A stretch of 64,000 nucleotides of DNA from Micromonospora nigra (GTDB lineage: Bacteria > Actinomycetota > Actinomycetes > Mycobacteriales > Micromonosporaceae), in assembly GCF_900091585.1 (NCBI RefSeq), contig NZ_FMHT01000003.1, forward strand, positions 3,339,501 through 3,403,500, in the 5' to 3' direction. How positions within the stretch are numbered: position 1 is the stretch's first letter; each line of letters begins with the position of its first letter. The position numbers and the translations under genes were made by a program. Below are positions 23,342 to 31,989 of this stretch, piece after piece. The notes beneath the pieces were generated by a model, which worked only from the letters and a program-made list of their open reading frames with translations, ran no database searches and was not told the DNA's origin.

Positions 23342-24753
23342 GCGGCCACCTCTGGCTGTCGGCGTCCCTGCTCGCCGTGGTCGCGCTGACGTCCCTGCTG
23401 GTCCGCACGTTGCGGAAACGACGTCCCTCCGAGGAGGACCGCCACGACGGACGGGGAGGTTGGCGGCTCGGTGCCCCTCGCCGTGGACGCGAGGCCCGGG
23501 ATCCACTCGTCGAGTGGGTGACCGAGCTGCGGGAGACCGGCACGGAACGGTTCACCGACCCGTTCGGGTCGTGCGCCTCACCCGGCCCGAGTCGGCCCGC
23601 TGCTCGTCGGGACAGCCGCCGGCCTGCCGGTGCGGACCGGCCCCTCTTCGTGCCGTCCGCGTCGCTGCGGACCGCCCCCCGTGCAGCATTCCCGGAGGGC
23701 GTGACGGCCTGGCCGGTCGTGAACGTCGCACCGGCGACGGCCTTCCCGGCGGTGGCGCGGCCGGTCAGCAATCGGATCGACGCGGCGGGAGTACTCTCCG
23801 CGCCCGAGCCCGTTCCGGGTGCGGTCGTGCCCTCCGGCCCGGCTGCCGGTTCCGCACCGGACGCGTCCGGACCAGAGGCGTCGGCGTCGGACGAGCCGCC
23901 CACCCGGTGGCGGTTGTCGACGCGGCAGGTTCTGGTCCTGACCGGTCTCGCCGGCGCGGGAGGCGGCGTGCTGCTCGGCGGGCCTGTGGCCGCTGTTGCC
24001 CTCGGCGCGTACGGCACGCTGACCGTGCGGGCCGTGCTCCGGCACCGGCGGACGCGGCGGAACGGCCAGGCTCGGCGGCGACGCCTCGACCAGCTCGGCG
24101 GCCTCGCCGCCGACCTGCGGGCCGGTCTGCCTGTCGCCGTCGCCACGCTCGGCTTCGCCGAACCGGCATCCGCCACCTGGTCGAGCGGCGCCCACCCGGA
24201 CGCCGGGCGCTCGGGTACGGGCGGATCCCGGATCTCCGGTGCCGACCCGCGACCGTCCGGGCCGGTGCCGGCCACTCCGGTCAACGATTCGGTCCCGCCG
24301 GCTCCGGGCCGGTCCGTCACGACGTCGAGGGCCCGGCTCGGCACAGCCGGGCACGCGCCGGCCCGCCACGGGACGGCGGCGCACCGGCTCGACGCGGCGG
24401 TGCGGTCCCCGGACCGGCTCGGCCGTTTGACCAGGGCCGCGGTTCGCCTGGCCGACCGTACGGGTGCGCCGTTGGCGGACCTGGTGGAGCGCATCGAGGC
24501 TGACGCTCGGGCAACCGACCGGGGACTGGCTGCGGCAGCGGCCCAGGCAGCCGGTGCCCGAGCCACCGCCCTGCTGCTCGCGGCGCTCCCGTTGGGCGGC
24601 ATCGGCCTCGGCTACGGCATCGGCGTGGATCCGGTGCAGGTGTTGCTGCACACCCCTGTTGGAGGCGGATGCGCCGTGGCCGCCGTCGCGCTCCAGGCGA
24701 TCGGGCTGCTCTGGGCGGAGCGGCTCGGTGCCCCACCGAGCGTGGTGACCTGA
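23338..24753 (+). CDS. tadB: TadB-like inner-membrane platform protein with expanded linkers
   Basis: Platform (T2SS-F family) protein of the Flp pilus system, 471 residues against about 260-320 normally. It begins with a membrane helix (LLAVVALTSLLVRTL), followed by about 160 residues of low-complexity Pro/Ala/Ser sequence, two helices (about 197-232), a T2SSF core start (RRLDQLGGLAADLRAGLPVAVA), an insertion of about 70 residues (about 280-350) and the core end (LADRTGAPLADLVERIEAD..AAAAQAAGARATALLLAALPLGGIGLGY). Both expansions are GC-rich and disordered-looking. ATG 23338 overlaps the tadA stop; its stop overlaps tadC (TGATG). Confidence 0.85.
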   Translation: MSGHLWLSASLLAVVALTSLLVRTLRKRRPSEEDRHDGRGGWRLGAPRRGREARDPLVEWVTELRETGTERFTDPFGSCASPGPSRPAARRDSRRPAGADRPLFVPSASLRTAPRAAFPEGVTAWPVVNVAPATAFPAVARPVSNRIDAAGVLSAPEPVPGAVVPSGPAAGSAPDASGPEASASDEPPTRWRLSTRQVLVLTGLAGAGGGVLLGGPVAAVALGAYGTLTVRAVLRHRRTRRNGQARRRRLDQLGGLAADLRAGLPVAVATLGFAEPASATWSSGAHPDAGRSGTGGSRISGADPRPSGPVPATPVNDSVPPAPGRSVTTSRARLGTAGHAPARHGTAAHRLDAAVRSPDRLGRLTRAAVRLADRTGAPLADLVERIEADARATDRGLAAAAAQAAGARATALLLAALPLGGIGLGYGIGVDPVQVLLHTPVGGGCAVAAVALQAIGLLWAERLGAPPSVVT

Positions 24754-25538
24754 TGGCACCCTCGTCTCCTCTCGGCCGCAGGCGCGTGGCCTTCCCGGCG
24801 GTCCGTCTCCGAGCCGGGTCCCGTGCCCGACTGCGCCGCCTGGGCACCCGCCCCGGCACGGGTGTGTCGGCCCCGTCCCACACCAGGCTCCCGTGGATGC
24901 GCCTCGACGACCGCCGGGCGACCCCACCGGGCCGGTCCGGTCGCCGGGTGGACGCGGTACGCGTCGCCGCGGTCCTCACCGGCGTCGCCGTGGCGGTGGT
25001 CGGCGGGTGGTGGCTCGGCTGGCTGCTGGCCCTGCCGGCTGTCGTGGCGTCCGACCGGCTGCTGCGGCGGATCGAACCTCCCGCCACCCGCAGGGACCGG
25101 CTCAGGTCGGAGGCCGATCTCCCGCTCGCCGTGGATCTGCTGGCCGCGGCGATGCGGGCCGGCGCACCGCTCGACCGTTCGGTGCTCGCGGTGGCGGAGG
25201 CGATCGACGGGCCGCTCGCCGAGCGGCTCGGGCGGGCCGGTCGGACGCTGCGCCTCGGGGGCGGTCACGAGGAGGCGTGGGCGCACCTCGGGCGGGTGCC
25301 GGGCGCGGACCGGCTCGCCGCCGCCGCTGCCCGCTCGGCCAGCAGCGGCGCGACCCTGGCCGGTGCCCTGGCCAGGCTCGCCGACGACCTGCGGGCCGAC
25401 CGCGGCGTCGCGGCGGAGGCCGCCGCCCGTCGCTCGGGCGTGTTGATCGTGCTGCCGCTGGGACTGTGTTTCCTGCCGGCCTTCCTGCTCGCCGGCCTGG
25501 TGCCGGTGGTCGTCGCCGTTCTCGGTGACGTGCTGTAA
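24753..25538 (+). CDS. tadC: TadC-like platform protein
   Basis: Second T2SS-F family platform protein, 261 residues. After a basic N-terminal ~60 residues there are paired helices (VAAVLTGVAVAVVGGWWLGWLLALPAVVA), the cytoplasmic T2SSF helical domain (EADLPLAVDLLAAAMRAGAPLDRSVLAVAEAI..AWAHLGRVPGADRLAAAAARSASSGATLAGALARLADDLR) and a C-terminal membrane pair (VLIVLPLGLCFLPAFLLAGLVPVVVAVLG). It pairs with TadB beneath the pilus. Start ATG 24753 shares a base with the tadB stop. Confidence 0.92.
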   Translation: MAPSSPLGRRRVAFPAVRLRAGSRARLRRLGTRPGTGVSAPSHTRLPWMRLDDRRATPPGRSGRRVDAVRVAAVLTGVAVAVVGGWWLGWLLALPAVVASDRLLRRIEPPATRRDRLRSEADLPLAVDLLAAAMRAGAPLDRSVLAVAEAIDGPLAERLGRAGRTLRLGGGHEEAWAHLGRVPGADRLAAAAARSASSGATLAGALARLADDLRADRGVAAEAAARRSGVLIVLPLGLCFLPAFLLAGLVPVVVAVLGDVL

Positions 25539-25562
25539 CCAACCACACCGAAAGGATCAAGA

Positions 25563-25730
25563 ATGTACCGAATCCTCCTCCGGCTCCGCGGGGACGCCGG
25601 GATGAACACGGCCGAGTACGCCGTCGGCACCCTCGCGGCGGTCGCCTTCGCGGGAATCCTGCTGAAGGTGCTGACCTCCGGCGACGTGCAGGCCGCTCTG
25701 GGAGCCGTCGTCGAGCGGGCGTTGAAGTGA
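25563..25730 (+). CDS. Flp-type pilin subunit (DUF4244)
   Basis: A 55-residue pilin precursor too short for many gene callers: MYRILLRLRGDAGMNTAEYAVG, then a hydrophobic helix TLAAVAFAGILLKVLTSG and a short amphipathic tail. The Gly-Met-Asn-Thr-Ala-Glu-Tyr-Ala segment matches the prepilin cleavage region of Flp pilins, with the conserved Glu at position +5. ATG 25563 follows AAAGGA. It lies between tadC and tadE as in M. tuberculosis (Rv3656c position). It is the major structural subunit of the predicted pilus. Confidence 0.9.
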   Translation: MYRILLRLRGDAGMNTAEYAVGTLAAVAFAGILLKVLTSGDVQAALGAVVERALK

Positions 25731-26092
25731 CCGCGCGCCGGCGGGTCGGCCGCGACCGGGGTTCGTTCACCGCCGAGATGGCGGCCGGCCTGCCGGCGCT
25801 GCTGCTGCTTCTGCTCGCCGGCCTGGCTGCGGTCGACGCCGTCAGCACCCGGGCGAGTTGTCGTGACGCGGCCCGGGAGGCGGCACTGGCCGCCGCCCGG
25901 GGCGGGGACGCTACCGTCGCCGGCCGATCCGCGCCGCCCGACGCGGCCATCACGGTCGTCGTCGAGGGCGACCTGGTACGGGCTACGGTGCAGGCCCCCG
26001 TGCGGGCGTTCGGCGCGCGTCTGCCGCAGGTCACCGTGGTCGCCAGTGCCGTCGCCGCGATCGAACCCGGGGTCGGGGAGGCTCCGTCGTGA
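25727..26092 (+). CDS. TadE-like pseudopilin
   Basis: A 121-residue TadE-family protein. The N-terminus DRGSFTAEMAAGLPALLLLLLAGLAAVDAV shows the pilin-like cleavage region (Gly then Ser-Phe-Thr-Ala-Glu) and membrane helix. A short periplasmic/extracellular domain follows, with Cys in ASCRDAAREAALAAARGG, characteristic of TadE. GTG 25727 overlaps the pilin stop (GTGA). Minor pilin needed for Flp pilus assembly. Confidence 0.9.
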   Translation: MTARRRVGRDRGSFTAEMAAGLPALLLLLLAGLAAVDAVSTRASCRDAAREAALAAARGGDATVAGRSAPPDAAITVVVEGDLVRATVQAPVRAFGARLPQVTVVASAVAAIEPGVGEAPS

Positions 26093-26499
26093 CGCTGCCC
26101 GTGGAAGAGAGCTGTCGTCCGCACCTCGCCAGCGGGGGTGCTCCGGTGTCGGCGCAGCGGGAGCGCGGTGGAGCCAGCGTCTGCCTGGTCGCGGCAGGCC
26201 TGGTGTTCGTCCTGGCGGGGCTCCTTGCGGCAACCGTCGCGGCTGCGCGGGCCGCCCGCCAACAGGCCCAGGTCGCGGCAGACCTTGGTGCGCTCGCCGG
26301 GGCGGCCCAAACGCTCGACGGGGAGCCGACCGCCTGCGCTCGGGCCGTGGAGATCGTCCTCGCCAACGGCGCGACGCCGGCCGCGTGCCGCCTCGACGGT
26401 CTCGATCTCCTGGTCACGGTCCAGGTGGCGGTGGAACTGCCGCTCGGGCCGGCGCGGGTAGCCACGGCCACCGCCCGGGCCGGCCCGGTCCGTGCCTGA
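26089..26499 (+). CDS. TadG/Rv3654c-like pilus-assembly protein
   Basis: A 136-residue protein with the helix ASVCLVAAGLVFVLAGLLAATVAAARAARQQAQVAADLGALAGA, a pattern shared by the small TadE/G-like proteins at the end of actinobacterial tad operons (Rv3654c-like). Two Cys (ACARAVEI and AACRLDG) flank a short extracellular domain. GTG 26089 overlaps the tadE stop. It closes the seven-gene operon. The 199 bp to the next gene show no clear feature. Confidence 0.85.
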   Translation: MTLPVEESCRPHLASGGAPVSAQRERGGASVCLVAAGLVFVLAGLLAATVAAARAARQQAQVAADLGALAGAAQTLDGEPTACARAVEIVLANGATPAACRLDGLDLLVTVQVAVELPLGPARVATATARAGPVRA

Positions 26500-26698
26500 C
26501 GCGGCCTGCTCATCGTCGGCTCGTTCGCCCTCGGCGTGTGCACCGCCCACCGTCGCGGACAAGGTGTCGACGGAGCGTACGAGGCGACAGTCCTTGAATT
26601 CCAGGCAATGGGCTCTTGGGATCTCCGGGTGGTGAGGACGCCCGAGGACTGCCGGGTCAGCCGACGCGCTCCGGGAACGGCGTCGCCTGGTCGCGTCT

Positions 26699-27175
26699 TC
26701 AGGTGCCCTGACCGTGGCTGGCGCGGTGGGCGGTGACGGCGTCCATGTTGTCCTGAGCCCACGCGCGGAGATGGCCCACCACCCGGTGCAAGGACGCACC
26801 GAGGTCGGTGAGCTCGTAGGTGACCGTTACCGGCACCGTCGGGGTGACGCTGCGCGTCACCAGGCCATCGGTCTCCAGGGACCGCAGCGTCTGGGTCAGC
26901 ATCTTCTGGCTGACGCCCACCAGCAGCCGGGACAGCTGGGAGTAGCGCAGCACCCGAGGCCCCGCGGGCTCGTCGTCGTCGCGCTGCTCTGCAGCTTCCC
27001 CGGCCAGGGCGCACAGGACCAGGGTGACCCACTTGTCCGAGATCCGGTCTAGCAGTTGCCGGCTCGGGCAGACCGCCAGGAAGGCGTTGTACTGCTGCGC
27101 AGCGGTGCGCTTCGCCTCCTCCGTCGCCAGCTCCGCGGTCCGGGCGGTCGGGCGAGACGGTGTCATCGCGGTCAT
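26699..27175 (-). CDS. HxlR-family transcriptional regulator
   Basis: A 158-residue winged-helix regulator of the HxlR type: CPSRQLLDRISDKWVTLVLCAL (with the family Cys before the first helix), YSQLSRLLVGVSQKMLTQTLRSLETDGLVTR and TYELTDLGASLHRVVGHLRAWA. An acidic insertion (AEQRDDDEPAGPR) is unusual. ATG 27175 follows GGGGGC. Divergent from the aldo-keto reductase, which is the likely target; a palindrome lies between them. HxlR proteins commonly respond to aldehydes or quinones through the Cys. Confidence 0.9.
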   Translation of the reverse strand: MTAMTPSRPTARTAELATEEAKRTAAQQYNAFLAVCPSRQLLDRISDKWVTLVLCALAGEAAEQRDDDEPAGPRVLRYSQLSRLLVGVSQKMLTQTLRSLETDGLVTRSVTPTVPVTVTYELTDLGASLHRVVGHLRAWAQDNMDAVTAHRASHGQGT

Positions 27176-27194
27176 GCTGCCCCCAGGCGTAAGG

Positions 27195-27209
27195 GGTGCG
27201 TAACGCACC
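27195..27209. promoter_or_regulatory. Palindromic operator candidate for the HxlR regulator
   Basis: GGTGCGT-A-ACGCACC, a perfect inverted repeat with 7-bp arms, lies 20 bp upstream of the HxlR start and 125 bp before the reductase. Position suggests autoregulation and control of the divergent gene. Confidence 0.5.
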
Positions 27210-27333
27210 TGAAAGTGCCTACTTCCCGATGGAGAGCAGGGGTGTCAGTCTCTTCCATGCCGCCTCGCGGCGCTAGTACCGCGACCGCGGTCATTGAGAC
27301 GAACACCCAGACCAACACCGGGAAAGGCCTACC

Positions 27334-28254
27334 GTGAGAACCACCTCCACCAGCGACGCCAGCGGCTCTACCAGCGACAGCATCGGCTCCATCCCCACTG
27401 CTCTGCCTGGCGGCACCTGGACTCTGGGTGATCGCGAGGTCACCCGCTTCGGCTACGGCGCGATGCAGCTGGCCGGGCCCTGGGTCATGGGCCCCCCGGC
27501 CGACCACGACGGCGCCCTGGCCGTCCTGCGCGCCGTCGTACGGGCCGGCATCACCCACATCGACACCTCCGACGCCTACGGCCCCCGGGTCACCAACGAC
27601 CTCATCCGTGAGGCCCTGCACCCCTACCCGCGGTCGCTGTTCATCGCCACCAAGGTCGGTGCGAACCGCGACGCGCGGGGCGGCTGGCCCACCGCCCGCC
27701 GACCCGAAGACCTGCGCCGCCAGGTCCAGGACAACCTGCAGGCCCTGGGAGTGGACGTGCTGGACCTGGTGAACATGCGCATGGGCGACGCCAACGGCCC
27801 CCAGGACGGCTCGATCGCCGAATCCTTCGAGACCCTCGCCCAGCTGCAGCAGGACGGCCTGATCCGTCACCTGGGGGTCAGCAACGTCACCGCCGAGCAG
27901 GTCGCCGAGGCCCGGGGCATCGCGCCGATCGTGTGCGTGCAGAACATGTACAACCTCGCCGTCCGTCACGACGACGACCTGATCGACGACCTGGCTCGCG
28001 ACGGCATCGCCTACGTTCCCTTCTTCCCCCTGGGCGGGTTCACCCCCCTGCAGTCCGAGGCGCTGTCGGCGGTGGCGCAGCGGCTGTCGGCCACGCCGAT
28101 GGCGGTGGCGTTGAGCTGGCTGCTGCAGCGTTCGGCGAACGTGCTGCTGATTCCGGGGACGAAGTCGGTGACGCACCTGCGCGAGAACATCTCCGGCGCA
28201 GCCACCGTCTTGTCCGCACAGGACGTGGCCGAGCTGGACACCATCGGACGCTGA
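27334..28254 (+). CDS. Aldo/keto reductase
   Basis: A 306-residue NADPH-dependent aldo/keto reductase with (beta/alpha)8 fold. The tetrad Asp and Tyr are in THIDTSDAYG and the Lys in FIATKVG; the usual catalytic His (in LLHWPD of many members) is replaced: the strand reads LDLVNMRMGD, a variant also found in the YdbC-like subgroup. The NADP-binding end is VLLIPGTKSVTHLRENI. GTG 27334 follows GGGAAAGG. Divergent from HxlR, so likely induced by a toxic carbonyl. Physiological substrate unknown. Confidence 0.92.
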   Translation: MRTTSTSDASGSTSDSIGSIPTALPGGTWTLGDREVTRFGYGAMQLAGPWVMGPPADHDGALAVLRAVVRAGITHIDTSDAYGPRVTNDLIREALHPYPRSLFIATKVGANRDARGGWPTARRPEDLRRQVQDNLQALGVDVLDLVNMRMGDANGPQDGSIAESFETLAQLQQDGLIRHLGVSNVTAEQVAEARGIAPIVCVQNMYNLAVRHDDDLIDDLARDGIAYVPFFPLGGFTPLQSEALSAVAQRLSATPMAVALSWLLQRSANVLLIPGTKSVTHLRENISGAATVLSAQDVAELDTIGR

Positions 28255-28352
28255 ACCGTCCCGGCGAACGGTGCCAGCCCTCGCTGGGCCGTTGCTGAGC
28301 GTCGTCCCGGTCGAGGCGGGAGGTGGAGGAGTGCCTTCAGCTCTCGCCTCGG

Positions 28353-28931
28353 TCAGCGGCCCTGAAGGGCGTCCAGGGCGATCGCCATGGCGATGACCAC
28401 CCGGCGGTCGATCTGCGGGTTGTGGATCTCGACGACGTAGCGGTCGCGCAGGCCCCACTGCTTGATGACGGAGAAGACCGGCTGGCCGCCGGCGACGAAG
28501 TCGAAGTGGTACGGCAGCCAGGACAACGAATCCACGAACCGGCGCAGGATCGCCACCGGCATGCTGCGCTCCTGGCCGGTGGCCTGGGGCAGGCCGGGCT
28601 GCTCCACGTACCAGGTGGAGCGCAGCAGGGACTGCGCGAAGTCCTTACGGAACAGGCCGATGGGGTTGCCGGCGTGGTCGGTGACGTCGTACGTGGCGCC
28701 GAGGTCGAGCCGCTGGCGGGCCTTGAACCCGAGCAGCGGCTGCTGCTTCGAGTCGTCGGCGTAGATGGTCACCTGCTCCTTGAACGCGAGCCGCTTCTGC
28801 TGCGCGAACGCCAACAGTCCCGCCTCGGAGCCGTCGGGGCCGACAGCGTGGACCTCGTACTGGTTGACCATGAGCCGCAGCCGCTGCCGGATGTGGAAGC
28901 GTTGCTGGGCCTGCAAGGCGTCGAGCTGCAT
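28353..28931 (-). CDS. LURP-one-related (tubby-like beta-barrel) protein
   Basis: A 192-residue protein of the LOR family (PF04525-like), which adopts a tubby-like beta barrel. Features: RFHIRQRLRLMVNQYEVHAV, AFAQQKRLAFKEQVTIYAD, GFKARQRLDLGATYDVTD and DRRVVIAMAIALDAL. ATG 28931 follows GAGGAGA. No enzymatic function is known; phospholipid or nucleic-acid binding has been proposed for the fold. Stands alone. Confidence 0.88.
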   Translation of the reverse strand: MQLDALQAQQRFHIRQRLRLMVNQYEVHAVGPDGSEAGLLAFAQQKRLAFKEQVTIYADDSKQQPLLGFKARQRLDLGATYDVTDHAGNPIGLFRKDFAQSLLRSTWYVEQPGLPQATGQERSMPVAILRRFVDSLSWLPYHFDFVAGGQPVFSVIKQWGLRDRYVVEIHNPQIDRRVVIAMAIALDALQGR

Positions 28932-29074
28932 GCAATCTCCTCAGATGTGGTGGGCCGGAGTCTCGCACAGCCGTACCCGTCCCTGCCCGGCCACCACGAC
29001 CGGCCACCCGATCGGCCACGGCGGTCCGGCCACCACCGCCGCTGCCGGCGGGAGCGGCCCGGCCGCGCCGGCCG

Positions 29075-29130
29075 GGGTCGAGCCGACCGGGTCGAGCCGA
29101 CCGGGTCGAGCCGACCGGGTCGAGTCGACC
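29075..29130. repeat. Four tandem copies of a 14-bp unit
   Basis: GGGTCGAGCCGACC is repeated four times, the last with one change (GTCGAC). Each unit is near-palindromic (GTCGAGCCGAC). It lies between the LURP-one gene and the small gene at 29162; the surrounding 230 bp show no coding signal. Confidence 0.9.
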
Positions 29131-29161
29131 ACGTCTGCCCCGCCGGCTCGGCCCCGACGGG

Positions 29162-29368
29162 TCAGCGGACGCCGTCGACGGCGGCGCGGTGCGCCCAGCC
29201 ACTGATGAGATGCTGGATGCCGAGGAGCCGTTCGTTGATCTGGTCCAGCCGTTCCGCCTGGGCCAGCGTGGCGAGCGCCGTGCCGAGCGCGATCTGCTGG
29301 TCGGGGGTGAGGTTCTCCTGGTCGATCATGTAGAGCAGGTCGACGGCCTCGGCGATGGTGTCGGCCAC
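29162..29368 (-). CDS. Small conserved-looking helical protein
   Basis: A 68-residue acidic helical protein (MADTIAEAVDLLYMIDQENL, TPDQQIALGTALATLAQAERL). GTG 29368 has a strong GGAGGAGGAG ribosome-binding site, supporting real translation. No membrane or signal segment. I do not recognise the family. A CebR-like palindrome lies 64 bp upstream. Confidence 0.75.
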   Translation of the reverse strand: MADTIAEAVDLLYMIDQENLTPDQQIALGTALATLAQAERLDQINERLLGIQHLISGWAHRAAVDGVR

Positions 29369-29431
29369 AACTCCTCCTCCGGCGGGCGCGGGTCACACGG
29401 CTACAGCGGTCAGCAACACGGGACGCTTCGA

Positions 29432-29445
29432 TGGAAGCGCTCCCA
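29432..29445. promoter_or_regulatory. CebR/LacI-type operator-like palindrome
   Basis: TGGAAGCGCTCCCA matches the cellulose-response box TGGGAGCGCTCCCA of CebR/CelR regulators at 13 of 14 positions. It lies in the promoter region of the small gene ending at 29162 and just beyond the helicase stop. No cellulase or sugar gene is adjacent. Confidence 0.5.
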
Positions 29446-29469
29446 TACTGTGCCCCGCCGGAGCGGGTT

Positions 29470-31857
29470 TCATGCAGGGGATCCCTGGGCCGCACCGTCG
29501 GTCGGCAGGTGCGCCAACACCACGTCGAGCACCCGGACGGCGTCCGCCTTGGAAAGCGGGTTGTTGCCGTTGCCGCACTTCGGTGACTGCACGCACGACG
29601 GGCAGCCCGTCTCACAGCCGCACTCGGCGATCGCGTCCCGGGTGGCCCGCAGCCAGGTCGACGCCGTGCCGTACGCCCGCTCGGCGAAGCCCGCCCCACC
29701 GGGATGCCCGTCGTACACGAAGACCGTCGGGGCCTCGGTGTCCGGGTGGGCGGCCGTGGACAGTCCGCCGATGTCCCACCGGTCGCAGGTGGCCGTGAGC
29801 GGCAGCAGCCCGATCGCGGCGTGCTCGGCGGCGTGCAGGGCCCCCGGCACGTCGGCCGGGTCGACCCCGGCGGCGGTGAGCGACTCCGGCGACAGGGTGA
29901 ACCAGACCGCCACCGTGCGCAGCTCCCGCGCCGGCAGCTCCAGCGGTCGGGTGTCGATGACCTCGCCCGTGGCGATCCGCCGCCGCTGGTACGACACGAC
30001 CTGACTGGTCACGTCGACCTCGCCGAGGAACAACCCGACCGGCCCGGCGTCGACGTACGAGCGCACCGACACCACCGACAGCGAGGTCACGTCGCGGGCG
30101 TGGGTGGACCAGTCCGGCTCCTCCGGATGCACCAGCGCGCACCCGTCGTCGAGGTCGAGCGAGTCGACGACGTACGACACGCCCTGATGCAGGTAGACCG
30201 CGCCGGTGTGCAGCAGGAAGTGCGACGAGCCGCCGTCGACGGTGCCGAGCAGCCGGCCGGTTGCCGACTCGACCACACAGACCGGGGCGCCGCCCTCGCC
30301 GCGCAGGTCGACCTCGGGCCGCTCCCGGTGCCGCCAGTACCAGCCGGTGGGCCGCTGCCGCAGCGCCCCCGCCTCGACCAGCGCGTCGACCGCCTCCTTC
30401 GCCCCGTCCCCGAACAGGGTCAGGTCGGCAGGGGTCAGCGGTGCCTCGGCCGCCGCGCAGGCCAGTTGAGGGCCCAGCACGTACGGGTTGGCCGGGTCGA
30501 GCACGGTGGCCTCCACCGGCGCCCCGAACACCGCCTCCGGATGGTGCACCAGATAGGTGTCGAGGGGATCGTCCCGGGCCACCAGCACGGCGAGTGCCTC
30601 CTGCCCGGAGCGGCCGGCCCGGCCGGCCTGCTGCCACAGCGACGCCCGGGTGCCCGGGTATCCGCAGACCAGCACCGCGTCGAGGCCCACCAGGTCGACA
30701 CCCAACTCCAGGGCGTTGGTCGAGGCCAGCCCGAGCAGGTCGCCGTGCAGCAACGCCCGTTCCAACCCGCGCCGCTCCTCGCGCAGGTAGCCGGCCCGGT
30801 AGGCGGCCACCCGGTCGCCGAGCCCCGGCACGGCCTCGTCCAGCGCCCGGCGGGCGGTCGACGCCACCACCTCGGCGCCGCGCCGGGACCGGACGAAGGC
30901 CAGGGTGCGCACCCCCGCGGCGACGGTGTCGGCCAGCAGGTCGGCGGTCTCCCGCAGGGCCGACCGCCGGACCTGGGCGAGGTCCGGCTCCGGGTGCGCG
31001 TCCGAGGTGGCGGGCAGCAGCGGCGGTTCCCACAGCGCGAAGGTCACCCCGCCGCGCGGCGAGGCGTCCTCGGTGACGGCGACCACGGGCAGGCCGGTGA
31101 GCCGCCCCGCCGCCGCGGCCGGGTCCCCCGACGTGGCCGAGGCCAGCACGAACGTCGGCGTACGCCCGTAGCGGGCGCACTGTCGACGCAGCCGGCGCAG
31201 CACGTGTGCCACGTGGGAGCCGAACACGCCCCGGTAGACGTGGCACTCGTCGACGATCACGTACGCCAGCCGGCGCAGGAAGCCGGACCACTGGGCGTGT
31301 CCGGGCAGGACGCCGTGGTGCAGCATGTCCGGGTTGGTCAGCACGAAGCGGGAGTGTCGCCGGATCCACTCCCGCTCGGCGCGCGGAGTGTCCCCGTCGT
31401 AGCAGGCGGGGCGTACCCCGTCGAGGTCGAGGTCGGCGACGGCGCGTAGCTGGTCGGCGGCGAGCGCCTTCGTCGGCGCCAGGTAGAGCACGGTGGCGCG
31501 GGGATCGGCGAGGACGGTGGCCAGCGCGGGTAGCTGGTAGGCCAGGGACTTGCCGGACGCGGTGCCGGTGGCGACGACGATGTGCCGCCCGTCGTACGCC
31601 AGGCCGGCGGCCTCGGCCTGGTGCCGCCACGGGGCGACGACACCGCGTCGCGCGAAGGCCCCGCGCAGCTCGTCGGGTGCCCAGTCGGGCCACGGGGCCG
31701 GTACGCCCGGGCGGGCGGGGACCCGCTCGACGTGGGTGACCGGGTCGACGGGGTGGCGTTGGCGCAGCCGGCGCAGCAGTTCCCCCGGCGTGGCGACCTG
31801 CTGTCGCTCGGGGCCGGGGCCTGCGGATACGGTGGCTGCCGAGGTCACGTCCTGCAC
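29470..31857 (-). CDS. MrfA-like DEAD/DEAH-box helicase with four-Cys C-terminal domain
   Basis: A 795-residue superfamily 2 helicase. Motif I is ATGTASGKSLAYQLP, Ia YLAPTKALAADQ, II VDECHVYRG, III LASATSGDP, V STNALELGVD, VI QQAGRAGRSGQ. The C-terminal DUF1998-type domain ends with CGCETGCPSCVQSPKCGNGNNPL, the four-Cys metal site of MrfA, which repairs mitomycin damage in Bacillus; homologues sit beside bldG in Streptomyces and near topA in mycobacteria. GTG 31857 gives this length; GTG 31848 is an alternative. Likely 3'-5' DNA helicase in crosslink excision repair. Confidence 0.92.
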   Translation of the reverse strand: MQDVTSAATVSAGPGPERQQVATPGELLRRLRQRHPVDPVTHVERVPARPGVPAPWPDWAPDELRGAFARRGVVAPWRHQAEAAGLAYDGRHIVVATGTASGKSLAYQLPALATVLADPRATVLYLAPTKALAADQLRAVADLDLDGVRPACYDGDTPRAEREWIRRHSRFVLTNPDMLHHGVLPGHAQWSGFLRRLAYVIVDECHVYRGVFGSHVAHVLRRLRRQCARYGRTPTFVLASATSGDPAAAAGRLTGLPVVAVTEDASPRGGVTFALWEPPLLPATSDAHPEPDLAQVRRSALRETADLLADTVAAGVRTLAFVRSRRGAEVVASTARRALDEAVPGLGDRVAAYRAGYLREERRGLERALLHGDLLGLASTNALELGVDLVGLDAVLVCGYPGTRASLWQQAGRAGRSGQEALAVLVARDDPLDTYLVHHPEAVFGAPVEATVLDPANPYVLGPQLACAAAEAPLTPADLTLFGDGAKEAVDALVEAGALRQRPTGWYWRHRERPEVDLRGEGGAPVCVVESATGRLLGTVDGGSSHFLLHTGAVYLHQGVSYVVDSLDLDDGCALVHPEEPDWSTHARDVTSLSVVSVRSYVDAGPVGLFLGEVDVTSQVVSYQRRRIATGEVIDTRPLELPARELRTVAVWFTLSPESLTAAGVDPADVPGALHAAEHAAIGLLPLTATCDRWDIGGLSTAAHPDTEAPTVFVYDGHPGGAGFAERAYGTASTWLRATRDAIAECGCETGCPSCVQSPKCGNGNNPLSKADAVRVLDVVLAHLPTDGAAQGSPA

Positions 31858-31989
31858 TCTCGCACTGGTGTTCGGACTTGAACAAGCCGGGTGCTGGGTA
31901 AGGGGAGGCCTTCGCCGGTGACCGTCGGGCCGGTCGGCGGGTGATGGTTAGATGCCCAGGAGAGTTTACGGCTCTGAGGAGGAGGACCG

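Noticed and set aside
20843..23506. 887-codon minus-strand frame antisense to ssd/tadA
   Set aside because: Antisense shadow of GC-rich coding; Arg/Ser/Ala-rich without domains, while ssd and tadA have complete motifs.
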